From VMCP01 sp964408945 (lineage in GTDB: Bacteria > Bacteroidota > Bacteroidia > NS11-12g > UBA955): 64,000 nucleotides of DNA. Location: the NCBI GenBank assembly GCA_964408945.1, contig CAYPBJ010000003.1, forward strand, positions 82,301-146,300, in the 5' to 3' direction. The position numbers were made by a program, and so were the translations under genes. The notes beneath the pieces were generated by a model. That model was not told the origin of the DNA, did not search any database, and saw nothing but the letters and a program-made list of their open reading frames with translations. Below, one piece after another: positions 8,961-17,678 of the stretch; position 1 is the stretch's first letter; each line of letters begins with the position of its first letter.

Positions 8961-9802
8961 GTAACTTCTGGACCAGAATCATGAGCGGCACCGGACTAAT
9001 CGCCGCAACCATCACCTTATTTTATTTAGGAAGTTGGGGACTCCTTGTATTCTCCATTTTAGTTACATTAGGAGGAAACTATGAATGGTTTAAACTTCGA
9101 AAAATGCGTTTCAAATGGGGTTGGAAAGTCTCAGCATTGAATTCATTCATTACGCTATTATTGGTCCATTTAGGTGAATTCAATTGGGCAATCTATCCTT
9201 CGATTGGGGTATTGTTATATTCAATTTACTTAGCCAAAGACCATTACAGATCTGCAATAAGCCTTTTTGGAGCGCAGTTGTACCTCACCTTACCGCTTTC
9301 ACTTTTTCTAACCCTGCCCTATTGTAACTTCAACTTTAGCTTGAACAATGCAGATGAAGTTTTTAACTTTTTGATTCCTACTACACTGATGGTGTTGGTA
9401 TGGTCTTCTGATTCGTGGGCCTATGTTTCAGGTAAACTTTTTGGAAAAAACAAACTCGCTCCCAGCATTTCACCAGGAAAAACTTGGGAAGGTCTTATTG
9501 GTGGAACCCTTCTGACAGGTGCCACTGCATTCCTCATTCAAAAATACTTTTTGCACCCCCAAGGTGGATATGTAACTGATGGGTCTTGTCATCTATTTTC
9601 AGACCCATTAAAAGCCATAATTATAGGCATCTTGGTTTCTGTCTTTGGTACACTCGGAGACCTGTTCGAAAGCTCTCTAAAACGAAAAGCCCACGTGAAA
9701 GACAGTGGTAATGTCATCCCAGGTCATGGGGGTGTTTTAGATCGTTACGACGCATTTTTATTTGCAATCGTCGTTTTTACCATAGTTTACCGCTACTTAT
9801 AA
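8957..9802 (+). CDS. cdsA: Phosphatidate cytidylyltransferase
   Basis: CdsA converts phosphatidate and CTP into CDP-diacylglycerol, the precursor of membrane phospholipids. The 281-residue inner-membrane protein has roughly eight hydrophobic segments. It ends with the family signature SSLKRKAHVKDSGNVIPGHGGVLDRYDA (SxxKR-x4-KD-x-G, then HGGxLDRxD) at about residues 240-267. The conserved GKNKLAPSISPGKTWEG segment precedes it at about 168-184. It overlaps the upstream CPBP gene by 4 bases; sucA starts 40 bases downstream. Confidence 0.95.
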   Translation: MSNFWTRIMSGTGLIAATITLFYLGSWGLLVFSILVTLGGNYEWFKLRKMRFKWGWKVSALNSFITLLLVHLGEFNWAIYPSIGVLLYSIYLAKDHYRSAISLFGAQLYLTLPLSLFLTLPYCNFNFSLNNADEVFNFLIPTTLMVLVWSSDSWAYVSGKLFGKNKLAPSISPGKTWEGLIGGTLLTGATAFLIQKYFLHPQGGYVTDGSCHLFSDPLKAIIIGILVSVFGTLGDLFESSLKRKAHVKDSGNVIPGHGGVLDRYDAFLFAIVVFTIVYRYL

Positions 9803-9842
9803 TAGATTCTTGGCTGTTTTTTTGGTAAATTCGCAAGAATTT

Positions 9843-12557
9843 ATGAGCCAGCATAACACCTCTTACTTACAGAATGCCGACCCCGCTGCAATTGAGTCCA
9901 TGTACCAACAGTACCAAAGTGACAAAGAAAGCGTAGATTTTGGATGGCGAAAGTTTTTTGAAGGATTTGACCTTGGAGCCCAAAAATATGAGTCGGGCGA
10001 AGTAGTTAGTGAAGATGCTGTCAAAGAAATTCAAGTGTTAAACTTGATTCACGGTTATCGCCAGCGCGGACATTTATTCAGTCAAACCAATCCCATCCGT
10101 CAACGACGAAATTACACCCCTAATTTAGATTTAGAAAACTTCGGATTGGAACAATCTGACCTAGAAAAATCATTCAATGCTGGTATTGAAATTGGATTAG
10201 GACAAGCTAAACTGAAAGATATTATTGCTAAACTCCAGAAAACTTATTGCAGCAGCATAGGTTGCGAGTTCTCTTATATTCGTGACCCAAAACGCAGAGG
10301 ATGGTTGCAAGAACGTTTTGAACAAACCCAAAATGTGCCCAATTTGACCACTGACGAGAAACGTCACTTCTTGAATAAAATCAATCAAGCAACCGTATTT
10401 GAAAATTTCCTACATAAGAAATACATCGGTCAAAAGCGTTTCTCTTTAGAAGGACTTGAGGCTTTGATCCCTGCACTTGACGCTGTTATTCAATACGGTT
10501 CTGGTTTGGGGGTTGACGAATTTGTCATTGGAATGGCTCATCGCGGTCGCTTAAATGTACTTGCCAATATTTTCAATAAAACATATTCTCAAATTTTTTC
10601 GGAATTTGAAGGAAAAGTATTCCAAGGCGGCGACTTCGACGATTTCGAAGGCGATGTAAAATACCATCTTGGTTACAGTGTTGACGTTGATACAGCCGCT
10701 GGAAAAAAAGTTCATTTGCGTTTGGCTGACAATCCTTCGCACCTAGAAGCTGTTAATCCCGTAGTAAAAGGTTTAGTTAGAGCTAAACTTGACAGCAAAT
10801 ACAATAACAACGTTGACAAGATTTGCCCCATTCTTATTCATGGTGACGCCGCTATTGCAGGACAAGGAATCATGTATGAAATCGTTCAAATGAGTGGCCT
10901 TGAAGGGTATTATGTAGGTGGAACAATGCATATTGTCACCAACAACCAAATTGGATTTACCACGAACTATCTAGATGCTAGAACATCTACTTATTGCACC
11001 GATGTTGCTAAAGTTACTTTGTGTCCAGTATTACACGTAAATGCCGATGACTTAGAAGCAGTTGTGCACGCCGTTAAATTAGCGATGGCTTACCGCAACG
11101 AATTCAATTCAGACGTTTTCATTGATTTATTGGGATATAGAAAATACGGACATAACGAAGGCGATGAACCCCGTTTCACTCAGCCCGAAATGTACAAACT
11201 GATTGATAAACACCCCAACCCTAGAGAAATCTACAAGCAACAATTGTTGCAAAGAGGTGAAATTGATGCAGAATTGGCCCGCGAAATGGAAACCCAGTTC
11301 CAAGCACTTCTTCAAGAGAAGTTCGAAGAAGCCAAAGGCGAATTCAAACCCACTCCATCCGCGGTTAAAAACACATGGGAAGGCTGGAAACATGCCGGTC
11401 CTAAAGAAATTCAAATCCCCGCAAACACCAAAGTATCCCTAGAAAAAATCAAAGCCATTGGCAATAAAATCACTCAAATACCAGAAAATAACCTACCCAT
11501 AAAAAAGGTACAATCTCTTTTTGCTGACCGTAAAAAAATGATTGAAACAGGTACAATTGACTGGGCTATGGGCGAACTTTTGGCTTATGCAACTTTGCTA
11601 GAAGAAGGACATCCCGTTCGTTTAGTTGGTCAAGACGTAGAACGTGGAACTTTTTCGCACCGCCATGCTGTAGTTAAACAAGAAGTGGGTGAACAAGAAT
11701 ACATCCCCGTAAATAACATCAGCGAAAATCAAGCAAAATTCTCCATCTACAACTCATTGTTAAGTGAATATGCGGCACTTGGCTTTGAATACGGTTACAG
11801 TACCTCTACTCCTAATGGTTTGACCTTATGGGAAGCTCAATTTGGAGACTTCTCAAACGGTGCTCAAATCATGATTGACCAATTCATTGCATCTGCCGAA
11901 GCCAAATGGAGTAAGTTCTCCGGACTTACCATGTTGCTGCCCCACGGCTATGAAGGACAAGGACCTGAGCACAGCAGTGCTCGTCCCGAAAGATATTTAC
12001 AACTTTGCGCAGGAACGAATATGCAAGTTTTGAATTGCACCACTCCGGCAAACTTGTTCCACGCATTGAGAAGACAGTTAAAACGTGAATTTACCATGCC
12101 GTTGATCATCATGACTCCAAAATCATTGTTGAGACACCCCAAATGCGTAAGCGAATTAACTGATTTAAGTGAAGGGCAATTCCAAGAGCTCATTGACGAT
12201 GCAAACGTGGGTAAAAAAGTTCGGAAAGTGTTGTTCTGCTCTGGTAAAATCTACTATGATCTTCTCGCAGAAAAAGAATCTAAAAACCATCAAGACGTAG
12301 CCATTGTGCGCATTGAACAATTGTATCCTCTACCAGAATGGCAATTAGAAGGTATTTTTAATAAATACAAAGATGCTGAATTCCTTTGGGTACAAGAAGA
12401 ACCTAAAAACCAAGGCGCGTGGTTGCATTTGCACCGTTACGACTTCCCTGTTAGCCTAAAATATGTGGGTAGAAAAAGCAGTGCAAGTCCATCAACCGGC
12501 TTCAAAAAAGTACACGATGCCGAACAAGCCGACATCGTGTCAAAAGCATTCAGTTAA
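9843..12557 (+). CDS. sucA: 2-oxoglutarate dehydrogenase E1 component
   Basis: This is the thiamine-diphosphate-dependent decarboxylase of the TCA-cycle 2-oxoglutarate dehydrogenase complex. The product is ~904 residues from the ATG at 9843. The open frame starts 33 bases earlier with a non-typical peptide, and a near-consensus -7 box (TAAATTCG, 9826-9833) sits over that extension, so the downstream ATG is preferred. Conserved features are GMAHRGRLNVL, HLGYSVD, GDAAIAGQG, the YRKYGHNEGDEP block, and EAQFGDF and GYEGQGPEHSSARPERYLQL in the C-terminal transketolase-like part. No sucB is adjacent; the E2 gene in this window is of pyruvate-dehydrogenase type. It ends tail-to-tail with rlmD, 4 bases apart. 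Confidence 0.96.
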   Translation: MSQHNTSYLQNADPAAIESMYQQYQSDKESVDFGWRKFFEGFDLGAQKYESGEVVSEDAVKEIQVLNLIHGYRQRGHLFSQTNPIRQRRNYTPNLDLENFGLEQSDLEKSFNAGIEIGLGQAKLKDIIAKLQKTYCSSIGCEFSYIRDPKRRGWLQERFEQTQNVPNLTTDEKRHFLNKINQATVFENFLHKKYIGQKRFSLEGLEALIPALDAVIQYGSGLGVDEFVIGMAHRGRLNVLANIFNKTYSQIFSEFEGKVFQGGDFDDFEGDVKYHLGYSVDVDTAAGKKVHLRLADNPSHLEAVNPVVKGLVRAKLDSKYNNNVDKICPILIHGDAAIAGQGIMYEIVQMSGLEGYYVGGTMHIVTNNQIGFTTNYLDARTSTYCTDVAKVTLCPVLHVNADDLEAVVHAVKLAMAYRNEFNSDVFIDLLGYRKYGHNEGDEPRFTQPEMYKLIDKHPNPREIYKQQLLQRGEIDAELAREMETQFQALLQEKFEEAKGEFKPTPSAVKNTWEGWKHAGPKEIQIPANTKVSLEKIKAIGNKITQIPENNLPIKKVQSLFADRKKMIETGTIDWAMGELLAYATLLEEGHPVRLVGQDVERGTFSHRHAVVKQEVGEQEYIPVNNISENQAKFSIYNSLLSEYAALGFEYGYSTSTPNGLTLWEAQFGDFSNGAQIMIDQFIASAEAKWSKFSGLTMLLPHGYEGQGPEHSSARPERYLQLCAGTNMQVLNCTTPANLFHALRRQLKREFTMPLIIMTPKSLLRHPKCVSELTDLSEGQFQELIDDANVGKKVRKVLFCSGKIYYDLLAEKESKNHQDVAIVRIEQLYPLPEWQLEGIFNKYKDAEFLWVQEEPKNQGAWLHLHRYDFPVSLKYVGRKSSASPSTGFKKVHDAEQADIVSKAFS

Positions 12558-12561
12558 AAAA

Positions 12562-13986
12562 TTATAAGCGTTCAAACAACGCTACATTCTCAACATGGTG
12601 GGTATGCGGAAACATATCCACCGGTTGAATCTTTACCAATTTGTATTTTTCTGACAACAATTTTGCATCTCGAGCCTGTGTTGCTGGGTTGCAGCTAACA
12701 TACACAATTCTTTGGGGCTCAGATTCCAAAATTCGATTCACAACGTCAGGATGCATTCCTTCCCTTGGAGGGTCTGTGATGATGACATCGGGTTTTCCAT
12801 GGTGAGAAATAAAATCTGAGGTCAAAATATCTTTCATGTCCCCCGCAAAAAACTCGCAATTCTCTACTGAGTTCCACTGTGAATTTACTTTTGCATCCTC
12901 AATTGCTGCATCGACGTATTCAATACCCACCACTTTCTTTGCCTTATCTGATACATAAATTGCAATACTGCCGGTTCCAGTATACAAATCATATACTAGC
13001 TCAGATCCTGTTAAATTCGCAAAATCCCTAGTAATATCATACAAAACCTTGGCTTGAGTGCTATTGGTTTGAAAGAAACTCAATGGCTGTATTTTGTATT
13101 TTTTATCGCCCAAAGTTTCAGTCAAATAGGCATCGCCTGCAAAATAATCAACCTCTGTACCTTGCAAGGAATCATTCATTTTGGTATTCACCACATAAAC
13201 CAATGAAACCACTTTATTTTCTCCCAGCTGAGAATCCATAAAGGTAGACTTCAAATGGTTCATTACAGCTGAAATAGCTTCTTCGTCTCTGTAATAAAAC
13301 GAAACCAACACCATCCATTCGTTCTTGCTGTTGCACCTAAACATGGCGGTGCGCATCAAACCTTCGTGCAGTTGGATATCGTGAAATGAATACCCTTTTG
13401 AAACACAAAAATCTTTCAGAGACCTTTGGATTTGATTAACAAAATCGGGCATCAAATGACATTTTTCAATATCCAATATCTTGCTGAACTGCCCCGGAAT
13501 ATGAAATCCCAATGCGGGTGGTTTCTCTGAGGGATTCTCTTTATCAAAGTTCGGTACCCAAGACTTTTCACTAAAAGTCAACTCTAACTTGTTTCTATAG
13601 CTCGTCGTGTGCTCGCAACCGGCAATGGGCATCACTTCAAATTCCTCTATTCCACCCAATCGCTGCATAGAGTCAATGACTTGCTGCTGTTTAAACGCTA
13701 ATTGATCAGCATATGAGAGGTGTTGCCATTTACAGCCGCCACAGAGGGTGAAATATTCACAAAACGGTTCAATTCTAGAAGTTGATTTTTCATGAAAACG
13801 AACAATTTGTCCTTCCATGAACTTCTTTTTCTTCTGCACTACACGCACGTCAACCACATCACCTGGGGCCGCATACTTTACAAAAACTACCTGATTGTCA
13901 ACCCTACCAATGCTATGACCTTCTGCACCTGCCGAGGTAATTTCCAACTTCTCTATGAACTTGGCTAATTTCTGTCTTCTTGCCAC
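12562..13986 (-). CDS. rlmD: 23S rRNA (uracil-5-)-methyltransferase, RlmD/RumA family
   Basis: This is a SAM-dependent m5U methyltransferase. The 474-residue product has an N-terminal TRAM domain (about residues 8-68). The iron-sulfur cysteines are in FCEYFTLCGGCKWQHL (about 76-91). The SAM-binding LYTGTGSIAI follows, with TDPPREGM and the catalytic nucleophile loop YVSCNPATQARD near residue 428; the fourth cluster cysteine is probably in DIEKCHLMP. RlmD versus RlmC or TrmA-like specificity cannot be decided from sequence alone; the cluster and length favour RlmD. It starts 6 bases after the upstream lipoprotein gene. Confidence 0.88.
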   Translation of the reverse strand: MARRQKLAKFIEKLEITSAGAEGHSIGRVDNQVVFVKYAAPGDVVDVRVVQKKKKFMEGQIVRFHEKSTSRIEPFCEYFTLCGGCKWQHLSYADQLAFKQQQVIDSMQRLGGIEEFEVMPIAGCEHTTSYRNKLELTFSEKSWVPNFDKENPSEKPPALGFHIPGQFSKILDIEKCHLMPDFVNQIQRSLKDFCVSKGYSFHDIQLHEGLMRTAMFRCNSKNEWMVLVSFYYRDEEAISAVMNHLKSTFMDSQLGENKVVSLVYVVNTKMNDSLQGTEVDYFAGDAYLTETLGDKKYKIQPLSFFQTNSTQAKVLYDITRDFANLTGSELVYDLYTGTGSIAIYVSDKAKKVVGIEYVDAAIEDAKVNSQWNSVENCEFFAGDMKDILTSDFISHHGKPDVIITDPPREGMHPDVVNRILESEPQRIVYVSCNPATQARDAKLLSEKYKLVKIQPVDMFPHTHHVENVALFERL

Positions 13987-13991
13987 TGATT

Positions 13992-14570
13992 TTAGGATTT
14001 CTTCTCTCTAGCCAATCCCAAAAGTTGCAAAAAGTCTGCCGGTGGCAAAAATCCTGGCTGAACATATCTTGCCTCATCTTTACCAACATTGGGCCAAAAT
14101 ATGGTTGCGGGAAACCCAGTAACTTGGCCGTTACCTAAATACTGCAACAATTCAGGAGCTTGCATCTTCTTATTTGCAAATACGAAATCTTTTGCAATTT
14201 CAGGATTGAATTTCACGCACACAAAATAGGTGTTCAATTCTTTGATTACCCCTGGATCTGTGTACGTTTTTTTATCCATCACCTTGCACCAACCGCACCA
14301 ATCAGTATAGGCATCAACCAAAAGAATCTTTCCTTCCTTCACTGACTTTGCATAACCTTCTTCAAAACCATACCATTTCAATTCGGTACTTACGGGTTCA
14401 TCAATGGTGTTTGTTGTTTCGAGGGATGTATTCATCGCTACTGCCTCTGTAGAAGTTTGCTCTACAGTCACTGTTGAATCTTCATTCGTTTGCTTGCTGC
14501 TCGAATTTGAACAAGCCAAAATTGCAACCGCTAATACCACAACGCCTGCAATGAAACTATACTTTTTCAT
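13992..14570 (-). CDS. Thioredoxin-fold lipoprotein
   Basis: The 192-residue product has a lipoprotein signal (hydrophobic core followed by the lipobox ILAC, Cys at about 20). A Ser/Thr-rich linker leads into a thioredoxin_7-type domain with the active site DAYTDWCGWCKVM (CxxC near residue 92). VCVKFNPEIAKDFVF and VTGFPATIFW follow; the Pro before Ala in GFPAT is the conserved cis-proline. It is probably a periplasmic or surface-anchored thiol oxidoreductase. It lies between nadC and rlmD on one strand with gaps of 6-13 bases, so it is probably in the same operon. Confidence 0.87.
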   Translation of the reverse strand: MKKYSFIAGVVVLAVAILACSNSSSKQTNEDSTVTVEQTSTEAVAMNTSLETTNTIDEPVSTELKWYGFEEGYAKSVKEGKILLVDAYTDWCGWCKVMDKKTYTDPGVIKELNTYFVCVKFNPEIAKDFVFANKKMQAPELLQYLGNGQVTGFPATIFWPNVGKDEARYVQPGFLPPADFLQLLGLAREKKS

Positions 14571-14583
14571 AATTACTTTATAA

Positions 14584-15456
14584 CTACAAATTACGTGCCT
14601 TTATTTTAGTCTTGAAACTGATATCTAACGCACTCACACTGTGTGTCAATGCACCCACACTGATGAATTGCACTCCAGTTAGGGCATATTCTCTGATTGA
14701 ATCTCTCGTAATTCCGCCAGATGCTTCGGTTTCGGCTCTTTTATCAACCAATTTTACAGCTTCCCTGCACAGCTCAATGCTGAAATTATCAAACATAATT
14801 CTATCCACTTTATTGACTAAGGCCTCATTTACCTCGTCTAAATTTCGGGTTTCAACCTCAATTTTTAAACCTAGATTCTGTTCTAACAAAAATTTACGGG
14901 TCTTCTCTACTGCAGCAGTAATTCCACCTGCCGAATCTACGTGGTTATCTTTCAACATAACCATATCGTATAGACCAATCCTGTGATTTTGTGCTCCCCC
15001 TAAGGAAACTGCCCATTTTTCTAACATCCGTAAACCAGGTGTGGTTTTTCGGGTATCGAGCAGAGTGACTCCCGTGTCTTTAACAAAATCTACCAAGTGT
15101 CGAGTTTGAGTTGCAACCCCAGATAATCTTTGAAGTACATTGAGCATCAACCTTTCAGCTTTTAACAAAGAACGTACATTGCCCTCGGCTTTTGCCAAAA
15201 TGGTTCCTTTCTCTAAAAATTCACCATCTTTTACAAGCAATTTAAAATGAATATCCGAATCTACCTTTTTCAAAAAAACTTCCGCCCATTCGAGACCGGC
15301 AATTACACCATTCTCTTTTAATATGAGCTGAGAAGTACCTATTGCATCAGCGTCAATGCTTCCTAAGGATGAATAATCACCCGGACCTACATCCTCAGAA
15401 AGCCATAAATCCATCGCATTGGTGAATTCGGCTGAGTGAAAATCCAATTTTAACAT
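14584..15456 (-). CDS. nadC: Nicotinate-nucleotide pyrophosphorylase (carboxylating)
   Basis: NadC (quinolinate phosphoribosyltransferase) converts quinolinate and PRPP into nicotinate mononucleotide, CO2 and pyrophosphate in de novo NAD synthesis. The 290-residue product shows SEDVGPGDYSS near residue 20, SGVATQTRHLV, and LLDTRKTTPGLRMLEKWAV (about 130-150). GGAQNHRIGLYDMVMLKDNH, IEVETRNLDE, IMFDNFS and the C-terminal EASGGIT ... FISVGALTHSVSALDISFK are the phosphate-binding parts. nadA and nadB are not in the window. It starts 8 bases after the endonuclease gene. Confidence 0.96.
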   Translation of the reverse strand: MLKLDFHSAEFTNAMDLWLSEDVGPGDYSSLGSIDADAIGTSQLILKENGVIAGLEWAEVFLKKVDSDIHFKLLVKDGEFLEKGTILAKAEGNVRSLLKAERLMLNVLQRLSGVATQTRHLVDFVKDTGVTLLDTRKTTPGLRMLEKWAVSLGGAQNHRIGLYDMVMLKDNHVDSAGGITAAVEKTRKFLLEQNLGLKIEVETRNLDEVNEALVNKVDRIMFDNFSIELCREAVKLVDKRAETEASGGITRDSIREYALTGVQFISVGALTHSVSALDISFKTKIKARNL

Positions 15457-15463
15457 CGAAATA

Positions 15464-17668
15464 TTATGGCTTCACTAAATTAACCGCGGCAGTTGAACCA
15501 TCTTTAGAACGAATCAACAGCAAATAATTTCCGGCCGACCAATTCTTTCCATCAATCGAAATATTTGAAGCTGTTGTATTGCTTTGATAAACAGTGCGCT
15601 CAAAATAGTCAATTACATATATATCCACATTTTTACCTTTGAAACCTTTCAAATCAACTTGAAATTGATCAACCACAGGATTTGGATAAACGTTAATAAT
15701 TACCTCTGGGGTTAATACTTTAGATTGTTTTGCAGGCTGACATAAATCACCAGTAGGCACGTGTGTCATATCTGAAAACTTCACATAACATGCCCATTCA
15801 GGATAATCGACAAACGGGTTTCTATTTCCTTGAACCGAAGCCTGAGCAATATACTCTTGACGGGCAATCTCCCATTTTGTTGGTGGGAATTGTTGGTTCC
15901 AGCGCTTTAAAACGAATTCATCTTGCAATTCATAAATGAATTGATTGCTGGTTGGCAAAGTGAAAGGGGTTGCTGAACTATGATATGCCACACACTGATA
16001 TAAATTCGCCCGGGCAGCTGAACCTTTGGCAAAGTCGCGTGGTTCGTAAGCGAAATTACCCGAACTGTCTTTACCGTATTTTCCAGCAACAAAAGTAGAA
16101 GTTACATCTTTTAAATTGTTCAAAGGATAATTTGACCTTACTGCGTTTGCTTCAGTTTGATGAACCGTTCTCAGCATATGAAGGTCGCTGTAGTGCGGAC
16201 CATCTTGGTTTGAAGTTCCCATATAACTAAAAGGGTAACAGTGTTCTCTTGACATCACAGCGTGTGAGAATGGAGGAGTATATACGTAATTGTATCCTGT
16301 GTAAAAACAATCTACCACTCTTTTACCATTGGTAGTATCGCGAGCTTCGAAATTATCAACTACAGTTGATGAATAATTACTGTAATATACTTGCCTGTGA
16401 TTCTTCAAAAGGGTTTGCAAATCTGATAAGAAGGTAGAAGCTTTAGGATCTATACCATCGTAATAATTCGCAATCTGCAATCCAGGAGTCGTAACTTTTG
16501 AAGAAACTGCTTTACTTTGGTTATAATTTGTGAAAGAGCCATAGCCATTATAACCATAAATAGTAACCATGTATTCAGTGTTGGCCACAATATTATCAAT
16601 ATCAATATTCGCAATTTGATTGTTGTTTGAAACAATGCGAGAGTTACCCAAATAAGATCCCACATCATAGAATTGCCCATCTTCTGGAGTACTAGAAGGG
16701 GTTCCTTCTTTAGTAACCATAACCAAATATTGTTCTGCATCACTCTTGTTGAAAGAAGCTGCAATTCTGAATGCTTTAGTATCTACTGATAGGTTCGAAA
16801 CCCCATTTAATGGTTCTGTAGAAGTCTTACCTTTAATGGTTTGTACTGTTAAATCAAAAGTATCAATATCTGGATCGTTTGAAGCAATATGCAAAGTAGC
16901 TTCATGTGTACCATTACTTGTTGCTATTAAATGCACCAATAATGTGGTAGACTCAAGTGGTTTGATTGTGATTGGCGCTGAACTCTGTAACTCAAAACTA
17001 GAAGCTTGAGTTCCTGAAAGTCTTAAATCAGAAATCACCAAATCTTCCATTTTACTGTTATTTGCAACATTTAAACTAATCAAAGTATCGTTTCCGGTTT
17101 GTACCTTTCCACCATCTATCTGCAATTGATTGCTGTAAGAAACCTTGATTTCAGGTGTGATTCCTGCAGGAGCAGGAAATACTTCAAAATTATCTATGGC
17201 TAAGTTGTAATTTGAGGCTTTAGTCTTGTAAAATATTCTAAAGTATCTTGCTTTTGAACTAACACGAACCATATGTTTGGTAGCATTATTTTCAACATTG
17301 TCGATATACTCTTTCACGTTAGTCCAATTCGTACCATCAATACTCTCATCACAAGTGAGAGTGCCTTTCCATCCAGGGTATGTTGGTGGATTGTTTGTTC
17401 CAGCTAAGTAAAAAGTAATGGTATCGGCTTTGCCTGACCAATGAGCCATCACATATTCTCCATTATAATCTAATCTGCAAGCATTGGGAGTACTGTATAC
17501 CAAATTTGAACTTGTATATACGGTTTTCCCACCAGCCGGACCTAAATCAGCTGAAAATCCAGTAGGAGTAGTAGCGGCATCAAAATCCCATTTCATGGGT
17601 AATGTGCCTTGTGCATTCACATTCAGAGCGAAATACCCTAAGAAAGCGATGATTATATTTTTTTTCAT
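15464..17668 (-). CDS. Secreted endonuclease I-family protein with T9SS sorting domain
   Basis: The 734-residue product has a signal peptide (MKKNIIIAFLGYFALNVNAQ). A beta-sandwich region follows, and at about residues 172-280 a choice-of-anchor-D-like domain (LQIDGGKVQTGNDTLISLNV ... SNDPDIDTFDLTV). A fibronectin-type segment runs to about 390. The endonuclease I domain then has MSREHCYPFSYMG (the REHxxP block) and DLHMLRTVHQTEANAVRSNYPL, the metal- and phosphate-binding core. A T9SS type A domain (VYPNPVVDQFQVDLKG ... GNYLLLIRS) ends the protein. The likely role is extracellular, non-specific DNA/RNA cleavage. It lies 10 bases after the TonB receptor gene, in the same operon. Confidence 0.87.
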   Translation of the reverse strand: MKKNIIIAFLGYFALNVNAQGTLPMKWDFDAATTPTGFSADLGPAGGKTVYTSSNLVYSTPNACRLDYNGEYVMAHWSGKADTITFYLAGTNNPPTYPGWKGTLTCDESIDGTNWTNVKEYIDNVENNATKHMVRVSSKARYFRIFYKTKASNYNLAIDNFEVFPAPAGITPEIKVSYSNQLQIDGGKVQTGNDTLISLNVANNSKMEDLVISDLRLSGTQASSFELQSSAPITIKPLESTTLLVHLIATSNGTHEATLHIASNDPDIDTFDLTVQTIKGKTSTEPLNGVSNLSVDTKAFRIAASFNKSDAEQYLVMVTKEGTPSSTPEDGQFYDVGSYLGNSRIVSNNNQIANIDIDNIVANTEYMVTIYGYNGYGSFTNYNQSKAVSSKVTTPGLQIANYYDGIDPKASTFLSDLQTLLKNHRQVYYSNYSSTVVDNFEARDTTNGKRVVDCFYTGYNYVYTPPFSHAVMSREHCYPFSYMGTSNQDGPHYSDLHMLRTVHQTEANAVRSNYPLNNLKDVTSTFVAGKYGKDSSGNFAYEPRDFAKGSAARANLYQCVAYHSSATPFTLPTSNQFIYELQDEFVLKRWNQQFPPTKWEIARQEYIAQASVQGNRNPFVDYPEWACYVKFSDMTHVPTGDLCQPAKQSKVLTPEVIINVYPNPVVDQFQVDLKGFKGKNVDIYVIDYFERTVYQSNTTASNISIDGKNWSAGNYLLLIRSKDGSTAAVNLVKP

Positions 17669-17678
17669 ATTTTTTTAA

